Assembly (NCBI GenBank): GCA_009602725.1
Contig: WELB01000163.1
Location: forward strand, 66,542 to 94,945
Direction of reading: 5' to 3'
Length of the DNA stretch: 28,404 nt
DNA from: Spirogloea muscicola
Lineage: Eukaryota; Streptophyta; Zygnematophyceae; Spirogloeales; Spirogloeaceae
Shown: piece by piece, positions 19,868 to 28,005 of the stretch
How the letters are laid out: every line of letters begins with the position of its first letter
How positions within the stretch are numbered: position 1 is the stretch's first letter
Position numbers and translations under genes: made by a program
Notes under the pieces: generated by a model
The model's input: the letters and a program-made list of their open reading frames with translations, nothing else
The model's database searches: none
What the model was told of the DNA's origin: nothing

Positions 19868-20610
19868 TGATTTGAGTAATGGAGGGCCTGAGTGACACGT
19901 ACAAGGGCAAGCACACTGACATGTGTACTGAGCGGGTCGCCTTCTGCTAAGCTGACCCGCTCAGTAGTCACGAGTCAGCAGTACAGGTCGATGATTGATG
20001 CCAAAACAGCGGACGGCAGTTGACATGCCCGTCTATCACCAGCTTAACCAGCTTTCTGGTGCAAAGCATGAGCCTCAGCTCGCTGCAAACAGGCTGGCAT
20101 ACGATGCGCAATAACGTCAAATCTGCTGGAAGCACATCCTCCACATCGTGCATATCAGTGACTTGCAGTGTTCTCAAGTAGGGTACAAATCTCGGACCCA
20201 TGCAGCCTAAGATGTCAATTGCGGCCAGTAATAAGTGATGGATGCGGGGGTGGTCAGAAAGTGCTGCAGCTTTCTCTGCTCTGCACTCCCCACTGTATGG
20301 CCAGCAATGTGGGTCAATGCTGAATACTTTTACGCCTCCGTCACAACCACATCTCCGTCACAACCAAGGCTCGTGGACCCCCCAGAAGGTTGTACACCCA
20401 CGATGTCTAGGGTGCGACGGTGTTGGCGTCCCTGGACTCTTCGTGGAGATGAAGATGATGTTGTTTACCTCCACTACAGCGCGGTAGCCGGCGCCACTCA
20501 TCAAGTCCGCCAGAGAGAATCCTGGAGGAAACTGTGAACGGCCACCACTTCAGGTCCTGTGGGCATTGCAACATGTGCGTAGGGAGGTGACCGCCATCCA
20601 CGCGATAGCT
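19868..20610 (-). mobile_element. Retrotransposon copy D, decayed (minus strand)
   Basis: Minus-strand reading follows the ORF of copy C from the zinc-knuckle end (LPTHMLQCPQDLKWW against LATHMLRCPTGPEVV) through the HRRTLDIVG-equivalent to GPRFVPYLRTLQ and LCTRKLVKLV, then the subfamily-B hairpin (19951-19979) and tail. It has stops, frame changes and a local duplication of a GTGGTTGTGACGGAG unit at about 20335-20375, where the endonuclease D-V-V-V block should be. At 19926-19966 two perfect 13-base arms (TACTGAGCGGGTC and its complement) form an extra inverted repeat next to the hairpin. Confidence 0.7.
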
Positions 20611-20664
20611 GCCACTCAGAATGACGGACTCCGATCAGGCAGGTGTAGGAGGAGAGAGCTCTTC

Positions 20665-20877
20665 TTTAGTGGCGCCTTTCGGCCCTTCAGGCCGTGTACG
20701 TTCCTTTGGGCCGGCCGCTCACAGCCATTGCCTTACTTTGGAAGAGCTGTTTCTCTTCTCTTCCACTCCTTTAGCAGCTCCAGAAGAAAGACGCTTCCAG
20801 GAGAGGGCGGTTGCTGGGAGAGGCCAGCCCAGATTGAAGATAGAACAAATTCGAAGGGGCCAGGGTAAGCGCTAAAG
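20665..20877. mobile_element. Foldback (MITE-like) element
   Basis: The two halves are diverged inverted copies of each other over about 95 bases. The left half runs CTTTAGTGGCGCC, CGGCCCTTC, TTTGGGCCGGCCGCTCACAGCC, CTTTGGAAGAGC. The right half, reverse-complemented, runs CTTTAGCGCTTAC, TGGCCCCTTCG, CTGGGCTGGCCTCTCCCAGC, TCCTGGAAGCG. No transposase is present, so it would have to be moved in trans. It lies between retrotransposon copy D (minus) and copy B (plus). A homologous element is at 27640-28005. Confidence 0.6.
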
Positions 20878-20934
20878 CACACAGGAAATCAAGTAGCTAC
20901 GAATCACTTAGTATTCCCTATTAAAGCAGCCGCA

Positions 20935-21478
20935 GGTCGGATAAACTGGTCACCTGATAGCGGGTCTTCTGGCCTGGTTGTTGTTACGGAGACTTATAAA
21001 GGTCCAGCGTTGACGCATCACTGACACGCAGTAGCAAGTGTAGAACAAAGAGAGCTGCAGCACTACTTCGATTACCCCCAATGCGATCAGCTCCTGCCAG
21101 CTGCAGTCGACATTGTTGGCTGTTTAGGTCCTCTTTCCACACTCACCTTCAGAATACTGCCAATCTAGGATATGCACGACGTGCAGATGTGTTTCAGGCT
21201 GAGATGTGCTTGCCAGCTGCATATCTCTCGTTCTTGCGACGACGAATTTCGGCCTGTTCGCAGCTTGCCCAGGCTCATGCCCAGAAGGCTGGGCGTTATC
21301 TAGTTGGTGGCTGAGGGCTCTGTATCTGCCATCTCGTAATTAGGCATCGATTAGCGACCTTAGTGTATTGACCCGTGGTTACTGAGCGGGTCAATCTGCT
21401 GTAGGTGCTATACGTCTTTAGATGTGCTTGTGTTTGTACTTGGCCATTTGGCCTTTGTTTGTTTCCAATACACTAAAA
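20935..21478 (+). mobile_element. Retrotransposon copy B, 5'-truncated and broken
   Basis: Starts at the endonuclease block (LVVVTETYKGPALTH against VDVVVTEAYKGPAST) and runs through YPQCDQLLPAAVDI, the ORF end, the TTGACCCG...CGGGTCAA hairpin (21368-21394) and the tail to CAATACACTAAAA. Stops and frame changes make it inactive. Its 3' end abuts copy C directly. Confidence 0.75.
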
Positions 21479-21544
21479 TTGGCTGGCCCGGGCCAGAGGG
21501 TGCAGAGGTTGACGTAGGACGGGTCGACAAGGCCCCCATTTCAT

Positions 21545-22447
21545 ATGGCAGTGGAAGACGAACGCCGCAGAAGGTTGAGGAGGCTGCCAGAGATTCAGAA
21601 CAATCCGAGGAGCTTGGCAAGACTCACTTCTCTGGCCACACCTGGTGCCACTGACTGGATCACCTCTCCCCCCGTCGCCAACGCCTTCAGCATCAGCTCC
21701 GAGGCCTTTCGGACATCGCTTCAACTCTTCCTCGGCCTCCCACCTAATTGCCTGATTGGGGTGCGCCAGTGCGAGTGCGGCTTCCGTGCAGAGGGTGCTG
21801 TGCTCGCCACTCACATGCTGAGATGCCCCACTGGACCAGAAGTGGTGGGCATTCACAACCTCCTTCGCGATGCCCTGGCGGGCTTGATGCGCGACGCCGG
21901 CTACCGTGCGGTCGTGGAAGTCAACAATATCATGCCTATCACCACGGACGCCCAGGGACGTCATCATCGCCGCACACTTGACATTGTGGGCGTGCAACCT
22001 GGTGGAGGACCACGGGCCCTGGTCGACGTTGTTGTTACGGAGGCATATAAAGGCCCAGCATCAACACACATTGCTGGGCACGCAGTGGGCGGAGCAGAGC
22101 AAAGAAAACTGCGGCATTACTCCGATTACCCCCAATGCGATCAACTCCTGCCAGCTGCAATCGACATCTTTGGCTGTCTGGGTCCTCGCTTCCACACTCT
22201 GCTTCAAAACATTGCCAATCTAGGCTACACTCGACGCGCAGATGTGTTTCCGGCTGAGATGGGCTTGCCAGCTGCATATCTGTCGCTCTTGCGACGTCGA
22301 GTTTCGGCCTGTTTGCAGCGTGCTCAGGCTAGTGCCTTGCACCAGAAAGCTGGGCGAGCTCTAGTAGGTGGCAGAAGGGCTCCGTTCCTGGCATCTAGTA
22401 TTCATGCATCGAGTAGTGACCTTTATGTATTGACCCGTGGTTATTGA
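21545..22447 (+). CDS. C-terminal part of non-LTR retrotransposon protein, putative REL endonuclease
   Basis: Open for 300 residues, of which the first methionine is probably internal to a truncated protein. Residues 1-75 resemble the region following the reverse-transcriptase domain. A CxC...HxxxC knuckle lies at C76, C78, H90 and C94. A likely restriction-like (PD-(D/E)XK-type) nuclease core follows: RRTLDIVG with D146, then VDVVVTEAYK with D161, E166 and K169. R2, CRE and NeSL elements carry the same order of knuckle then nuclease at the C-terminus and cut at preferred target sites. That class assignment rests on motif order, not alignment. The C-terminal 120 residues (YPQCDQLLPAAIDI, LLQNIANLGYTRRADVF) are conserved among the window's copies. 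Without the reverse-transcriptase part the copy cannot move on its own. Confidence 0.6.
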   Translation: MAVEDERRRRLRRLPEIQNNPRSLARLTSLATPGATDWITSPPVANAFSISSEAFRTSLQLFLGLPPNCLIGVRQCECGFRAEGAVLATHMLRCPTGPEVVGIHNLLRDALAGLMRDAGYRAVVEVNNIMPITTDAQGRHHRRTLDIVGVQPGGGPRALVDVVVTEAYKGPASTHIAGHAVGGAEQRKLRHYSDYPQCDQLLPAAIDIFGCLGPRFHTLLQNIANLGYTRRADVFPAEMGLPAAYLSLLRRRVSACLQRAQASALHQKAGRALVGGRRAPFLASSIHASSSDLYVLTRGY

Positions 22448-22456
22448 GCGGGTCAA
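22430..22456 (+). other. Retrotransposon 3' hairpin over the stop codon
   Basis: Perfect 8-bp stem TTGACCCG/CGGGTCAA with an 11-base loop that contains the ORF's TGA. Equivalent hairpins are at 3297-3323, 21368-21394 and 4781-4809 (plus), and 635-663 and 19951-19979 (minus). In non-LTR elements such a 3' structure is typically what the reverse transcriptase recognises; that role is inferred here. Confidence 0.7.
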
Positions 22457-22689
22457 TCTGCTGTAGGTTATGTAGATTTTTAGATGTGCTTGCCTTTGTA
22501 CCTGGCCATTTGGCCTACATTTCTTTCTAATACACGATCTTTTCCATTTCTTCGCACTGGTTTCGTCTGGACATTGTACCGCGCCTTCTCTATTCTCTCT
22601 CTTGTTCATGGTGAGTGGGGACGCCAACCACGGAACTCGCTAAATTCGCCGGTTCATCCGGCACTCGTGTATCGCGACAGTCCCACATC

Positions 22690-22870
22690 GTGCTGCCTCA
22701 AAAGAAGAAAGTTCTCGCCCATCGAGAATGGGGGCTGGAAAAGCCAGCCCAAAAAAAATCAACAAAGGACGAGGAGGGGGCCAGGGGAAGCGCTAAGAAA
22801 AACAAGCACACAAAGAAACAAAGCAGCTAAGGATCACTCAGTAACCCCTGCTAAGCAGCCTCAGGTCAAA
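22690..22870 (+). repeat. Foldback-family right arm
   Basis: GTTCTCGCCCATCGAGAATG, then the hairpin GGGCTGG-aaaag-CCAGCCC (22732-22750), a run of A, GGGGGCCAGGGGAAGCGCTA, and an extension GATCACTCAGTAACCCC...CAGCCTCAGGTC that also follows the element at 20877 (to about 20938). It lies just upstream of the NOL11 start region. Confidence 0.6.
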
Positions 22871-22900
22871 ACCCCCTTGGCGGCGTGAATGAACCCGACC

Positions 22901-23020
22901 ATGTACATAAGCCGGCTGGCACGTCCCGCCGGCCGCCGGAGCCGCGGGCTCGGCAGGGCTGCGGCGGCTGTGGCGGCGGTGGCGGCGGCGGCGGGAACGT
23001 TTGCCGCAGCGAGGGGCTGA
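22901..23020 (+). promoter_or_regulatory. Possible upstream ORF of NOL11
   Basis: An ATG at 22901 opens a 39-residue frame (MYISRLARPAGRRSRG... ending AAARG) that stops 20 bases before the NOL11 start, within the GC island. If transcription begins upstream of 22901 it would act as a short upstream ORF. The Arg/Ala-rich composition also follows simply from the GC run, so this is tentative. Confidence 0.25.
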
Positions 23021-23039
23021 GTCCCGCCGCCAGGACGCC

Positions 23040-26000
23040 ATGGATGCGTCCGGCGCCGTGGTGTACAGAGCCGGCGGCGACGGAGACGGCCGCCGGGTGG
23101 TCGGTGCCGCCGCCGGCCCCGCCGCGCTGGCCGAGGTGCTGGTGACGGTCCAGGGCGACGGCGTGGCTTGCTGCTGCCCTCGCACGCAGGTCCGTTGGCC
23201 GCCGCCATTGCAGGTGCTCTCCCAGCTCGCCGCGTCCACCAGCTCTCACACTCTGACGTGTTGGCGGCTGCTCTCTGCGCAGCGGCAGCTGCGCGGCTGG
23301 CCGGCCGGGCCGGGCGTGAGCTTCACCGCCGGCACGGTGTGGGACGGGCTGTCGCGGCGCCTGTACGCCGCCGTGGAGCGGGCCTCCGGCGGCGGCGCCG
23401 CCGCCGCTGCCGAGCTCGTCTCTTGGCAGGACGAGCCAGCCGCCGCTTCCGACGGCGCTGCTCTTGGGCCCGTGCCGCCTCTGGCGGGCGTCTCCTCCTT
23501 GAGCCGGGCGCTGCTGGCCTCACCCGCGACCCTCCTCGTCCCGCTGTCCCGGCTCCTGCCCGAGCCCGCGTCGGCGGTGGCGTCCCGTATGCAGGATGAA
23601 GGCCACGTTGGGCTCGACGATGGCGGCGGCGTGTTGGCTCTGCTCAAGTCCGGGCAGCTCGTGCTCTACGGGCCCGAGCTCGGCGACTGCCTCGCGAGCC
23701 TGCCTGCGCCAGCCGAGCGGGACGTGGTGGTCGTCGATGTCCCGCCCGTGCCGAGGGGCACGGTGACGCTGGCGACGGCCGGCCGATGCGGCAAGGATTG
23801 GCGGCTATCGGTGGTCCGAGTCGGCCAAGGCCCTGACGAGGACGCAGACGGCGGCCACAATGGTGCTCTTCTCGAGGTGGTGTTCAGTGCCGAGCTCGTG
23901 GCCCCTGGGCCGAGCTGCCGAGTGGTGGCTGCGGCCTGCGGCCAGGATGGCGACGCTGCTGTAAGCCCCTCCGCCGCTTTTGTTACAGTGGGCCACCATC
24001 TCAAGATTGGTTGCCGCTCTGTCTAGTCTACCAGCCTGGCCACGCATCTGTGATTACTCGTAGAGGGCAGGCTTCTCCTTGAGAGCAGGCTTCTCAGCCC
24101 TGCCCATTACTGCGCAGATCCTCTGGTCTGATGGCACCTGGGAGTTGCATCGGCGGCTCCTCGCCACAGGAGCCGGCGCCCTGCCTGGCGGGAGGCAGCG
24201 GCAGGTACTGCAACGGAAGCTTCAGCACTTGGACCTTGCAAGCCAAGTGGACATTGCAGGTCATTCTGCTACGCCGACTGCGTCGAGGAAGAGGCGTGAA
24301 AATGGTGCTGCAACGCTGCGTAAAGGAGGGGCAGCTACTGCGCCACTGGGACCTCTCATGCGGCCCGCCACAATGCAGTTCCTCCCAGGCAGCCGGTACT
24401 TGGTGGTTGTGGGCCGCCGGAGGGAGCGGACAGAAGGTGGCCGTAGTCATCTGGCGCTGGCCTTGCTTGACGCCCTCTATGGCTGCGTGCATGCTGTCCA
24501 CGACCTTGGACTTGGCGAGGATGCCAAAGATATTCCGTCGCTTGGCGACGGAATCTGTTCTATGGATTGGGCAGTCAGCAGTGTGTTTCTTGTTAGCACT
24601 ATCTTCAGTGTGGTGGCCATTACAGTTGCCACCGAGCCACTCTCACTTGCCAGCGTGGTTGGCGCCCTCTCCGGATCTGGCGTGGACCGCGCCGGGTGGC
24701 CATGCGTGGCTGGCCGAGCTGCGAGGGCAGGCATGCAGGTCTTGGGGACAGAGCAGCTGGCTGCGCTAGCGAGACCTCCGCTGGTGTCTGTGGCATCGCC
24801 CCGTTTGGAGCACCGAGGAGAAGAGGACAAGGAGGGAGGTGGCGGAGGGAGGGAGCATGAGGCTGGAGTGGAGGAGCTCGACTTTGTCAGTGGGAGCGGG
24901 TTTGTGCGCCGGCGGAAGGGCCTGGCGTGGGATGCGGAGCACCTGGAGGGAGCGGAAGCAGCGGAGCGAGGGCTCATCACCAACCTGTTGAAGAGCGGAC
25001 CGGGGGTTGTAGGCGTGGATGAGTTTTACAGTATCTTTGAGCGTTACTTCCAAGTCTGCAGGCTGGACAGCAATGATGGCGCAGCCGGCAGACAGTCGAG
25101 GGATGGGAATGGGGCCAATGAAGCTAGTGTGGAGGAGGGCGTAGGCACCAAAGTTGGTGCCAAACTTGAGGGAGATGGGCTGCGGCCCAATGCTGATAAT
25201 GGCTCTGGTGCCAATCGAAGCAGTGCAGTCAAGAAGGAAAGCCGAGAGCAGAAGAGGTGGCGGAGAGCTGCAGCGTCTCTCTCGCCGGCGCTGGTGTCAG
25301 CAGTCGTGCGGTGGTGCTTCACTTCCACGCACTGGGCCCCACTACGGTGCCTGTTGGAAGCTGGCGCTGTGACTGCCGCCGTGCACCCAGGCCTGATTGC
25401 TGCGCTGGTGGAGCAGCGCCATGTGCTGCTGTTGGAGCGCTGCTTTGCGGCCGTGCCGGATCTGCCGCCCTCTGACCTCGCCCTTTTCCTCAAATTTGTG
25501 CTGATCAATGAGGAGGACAACGCAGGTGAGCGTCTAGTGCCTCTGGTCCATAATCGGCAGCGGCAGGCGGCGGCTGTGGTTGCCAAGGCTGCGGCGCACA
25601 TGCGGGCACGCGGTGGCGGCGTGTACGTGGCTGGCAACCACCTGCCGCGCATCGCTCGAGAGGCTGTCATGGCCGTGGCAGCGGTGGAGGGGTTCTCGCC
25701 ACAGGAGCTTTGTTTACACGCCGTGGTGGCGGCACCGCACGTCGACGAGGCTGTGCTGTCGGCGGCTGTCACCAAGCTGGACGCTGGCCAGCTTTCTGTG
25801 ATGGTCGCCTACCTCTGCAAGTGGGTGGAGCTCTTTGGTGGCCTGCTGCAAAGTGCTGCACTACGAGGCCACACAACGTCACGACCAGGCTTTCCCATTC
25901 CGTCGCTAAGTCAGGTAAGGGAATTGAGCAAACGCTAGTCAAGAAGTTCACGAAGCTTTGTAATGTTGCCAGCCTGACCGGCATCGAAGTGTTGCCGTTG

Positions 26001-26297
26001 CTCGTATTCGTGCTCACTTGCATTTGAGCACTGCACTTGTTGCAGGTCCTCGCATGGGCTAGCACCATCTTAGACGCGCACTTTGCACAGCTGGTGCTTG
26101 CGCGGGCTAGCCTGCCGCACCTCCTGCAACTCCAGCAGCTAGTGGCAAGCCAGGTGGCTCTCACTAGTCGCTTAGCACCACTGGCTGGGGCCGTTGCCCA
26201 CATGCAGGACCAGCAACGTCAACAAGGAAACAGCCGCAATGCAGTTGGCGGGAGCTTTCAGGACGGTTACACTGTGGAACTTCTTGCCCTTCATTAG
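23040..26297 (+). CDS. NOL11: NOL11 homologue, SSU processome t-UTP subunit
   Basis: NOL11 is a nucleolar protein of the t-UTP (UTP-A) subcomplex, needed for rDNA transcription and early 18S pre-rRNA processing. Four exons join in phase 0: 23040-23189, 23283-23960, 24118-25914, 26046-26297, giving 958 residues. The start was chosen at GCCATGGAT. The N-terminal half reads as a beta-propeller-like region (GWPAGPGVSFTAGTVW; WSDGTWEL at about 279). FVRRRKG (about 538) precedes LITNLLKSGPGVVGVDEF, as RRRK precedes the helical part in the animal protein. Basic KKESREQKRWRR is a likely nuclear signal. The C-terminal exon (WASTILDAHFAQLVL; QLQQLVASQV; DGYTVELLAL) closely follows the animal NOL11 C-terminus (W..LLDA.F, LV.SQ, ...Y.IEVLEL). 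The protein is longer than the roughly 720 residues of the human one, through low-complexity inserts. The first 93-base intron has no stop and is a multiple of three, so it could be retained as coding. Confidence 0.85.
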
Positions 26298-27370
26298 GGA
26301 GTGGCTGCTGCTCACAACGCAGACTTGTAGCAGCAAGCTGAGCTTATCGCTGCGGTCCTACACTGTGCATGGACCTGCATGAACGGCTGTGTCAGGTCTG
26401 GTGTGGACCTGCATGGCTGGCTCGTGTGAGTGAGCACATTCTTTGCTGCAGCGAAGCAGCTTGAAGGCAGGAATAAACCTGCCTCAAATCTCCGAGCAGC
26501 AATCGCCAGGACTCATGTTTGCAGGGTGTGCATGCCGTGAGGGTTCTGGACGTAATTTTCACCGCAGGGCCACTCGGGTGTCTTGCAAAAAATCGCCTTC
26601 TGCTTCAGCAGATTATGAGCCCACAATCTTGGAGCTTCCCTGTAGCACTTGAGGACATGGGGATCCTCCTCCAGGCAAAGTGATTAGGGTAAGCCTCAAA
26701 TATAAGAATGAGCGACCTGAAGCTTATGAGCCTAGAGCTAAGAAGAGGGCCCCAACAATACCTTGCTACAATGGAGGTCTCACACTCATGCAAGCCTACG
26801 GAAATTACATGCACAGCAGCACTGGATGAGTACAAGACTGGGGGTGAGACTGTTGTATCTTGAGACGGGGCGCACATCACAGCTTCCTAGGCTATGCTCG
26901 ACATCTACGCCATCATGGGTAAATCCCCTCCAGCGGGTGCGGTCAGCACCTGTGTGACGAACCGCAATGCACGTCGTGCACAGTCCATGCTCTGCGATGA
27001 GCAGCTCCGGGCGTCTGGCACACCACCGACTCATCTCGATGGACACATGACCGGCCTTCGGGCACAAGGCCCGCCTGCACCCATCCTCCACGGGGCACCA
27101 CTCACTGGGATAATCGTGCAGATGTCTTCCGTTGGGCCGCAATTGGTGTTGAAAGGCAACAGAGAAAAGGGGGGTTTGCAATGAAAGAGGATATAAGTAG
27201 GACAAAAAGCAGATGCCATCTGGAGAAGCTCGCAGCGTGAAGATGCCTAAACAATTACTAGATACTTTACAATCTTGCGATGGAGGAGGGGTATTGGGGC
27301 AAGCGTGACGAGAAGCTGGCCCGCCTGGGCGGCGCGATGGGTCCTTGATTGCTTGCTACATAATGCGGCA
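26298..27370. other. No supported gene
   Basis: Sequence downstream of NOL11. Overlapping frames are open on both strands at 26786-27205. The minus-strand one has regularly spaced Cys and His residues (CPVEDGCRRALCPKAGH) but no recognised family. Confidence 0.35.
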
Positions 27371-27374
27371 TTCG

Positions 27375-27440
27375 TTGAGACTGCAGCGCTCCCAGGCACT
27401 CGCGATACACCAGCGTACTGGGCGCGCACTAGGCCCTGCA
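27375..27440 (+). repeat. Retrotransposon coding fragment
   Basis: Reads LQRSQALAIHQRTGRALG against LQRAQASALHQKAGRALVG near the end of the copy C ORF. Flanking sequence is unrelated to the element. Confidence 0.5.
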
Positions 27441-27469
27441 AATGAGCTTCCTGTCGGTGCTCTGGCTCC

Positions 27470-27600
27470 TCAGCTTAGCTCAGCTTGTCGGACATGTCTG
27501 TGCTCACTCGTAAGTACTATGGACCCCCTTAGCCAGCTGGTTTTGCCCCGTTACCAAAGCTTTGTGAGGTCGATTTGGCCTCGAAGTGGGCATAGCTAAG
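27470..27600 (+). repeat. Dispersed repeat fragment
   Basis: GTGCTCACTCGTAAGTACTA and the following CCCTTAGCCAGCTGG match 19010-19045, and more loosely 2298-2330. Confidence 0.45.
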
Positions 27601-27639
27601 CTCCCATTCGCTGTAGTCTCTTGCAGAGCTGTGAGGTTT

Positions 27640-28005
27640 GCGCCTTTTGGCCCTTCGACCCTTTTTCAATCTTTCTGGGCTGGCCATTCACAGCCCCCGC
27701 CCACCTTTGGATGAGCTCATTCCATGCCTCCCGTGCATTCCATGCGTACAGCTTGCCCTTCTCCTTGGCTCGGCAGTGAGGGCCAAACCGTCGGGCGCCC
27801 TGCGGCCGGCCCGCCCGCCTGTGGGCGGGCCGGCCTGTGGCTGGGGGCTGGCTCTGTTGCGGCGGCCTGGTTTAGGTGCGGGACGGGGGCGGCGCGACGG
27901 GCCTAGCAGAAGAAAGTGCTCGCCCATTGAGGATAGGGGCTGGAAAAGCCAGCCCAAAAAAGAATGAAACAGAGTACGAGAAGGGGGCCAGGGGCAGCGC
28001 TAAGA
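27640..28005. mobile_element. Foldback (MITE-like) element, larger copy
   Basis: The left arm (GCGCCTTTTGGCCCTTCGA, CTGGGCTGGCCATTCACAGCC) and the right arm, reverse-complemented (TTAGCGCTGCCCCTGGCCC, TTGGGCTGGCTTTTCCAGCC), match each other and the arms at 20665-20877. The right arm carries the perfect hairpin GGGCTGG-aaaag-CCAGCCC at 27937-27955. The centre is a GC-rich insert with a strong palindrome at 27804-27835. No ORF of substance. Confidence 0.55.
27804..27835. repeat. Perfect 13-bp inverted repeat
   Basis: GGCCGGCCCGCCC, six-base spacer GCCTGT, then GGGCGGGCCGGCC. All bases are G or C in the arms. It sits at the centre of the foldback element at 27640-28005. Confidence 0.9.

Larger units (their letters stand above)
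21479..22543 (+). mobile_element. Retrotransposon copy C, best-preserved 3' part
   Basis: Comprises the ORF at 21545-22447, the hairpin at 22430-22456 and a tail ending ACACGATCT without poly(A). The 5' boundary coincides with the 3' end of copy B. No reverse-transcriptase core is present, so the copy is 5'-truncated. Subfamily A includes copies A, B and C. Copy A is almost identical, which points to recent activity. Confidence 0.75.

Noticed and set aside
21473-21997. A 174-codon minus-strand frame.
   Set aside because: Antisense to the conserved ORF of retrotransposon copy C.
24477-24983. A 168-codon minus-strand frame and a 212-codon alternative plus-strand frame at 24131-24769.
   Set aside because: Both are shadows of NOL11 exon 3, whose frame carries the family's features.
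25044-25775. A 243-codon minus-strand frame.
   Set aside because: Antisense to the well-supported third exon of NOL11. Ser/Ala/Arg-rich content follows from the complementary GC-rich codons.
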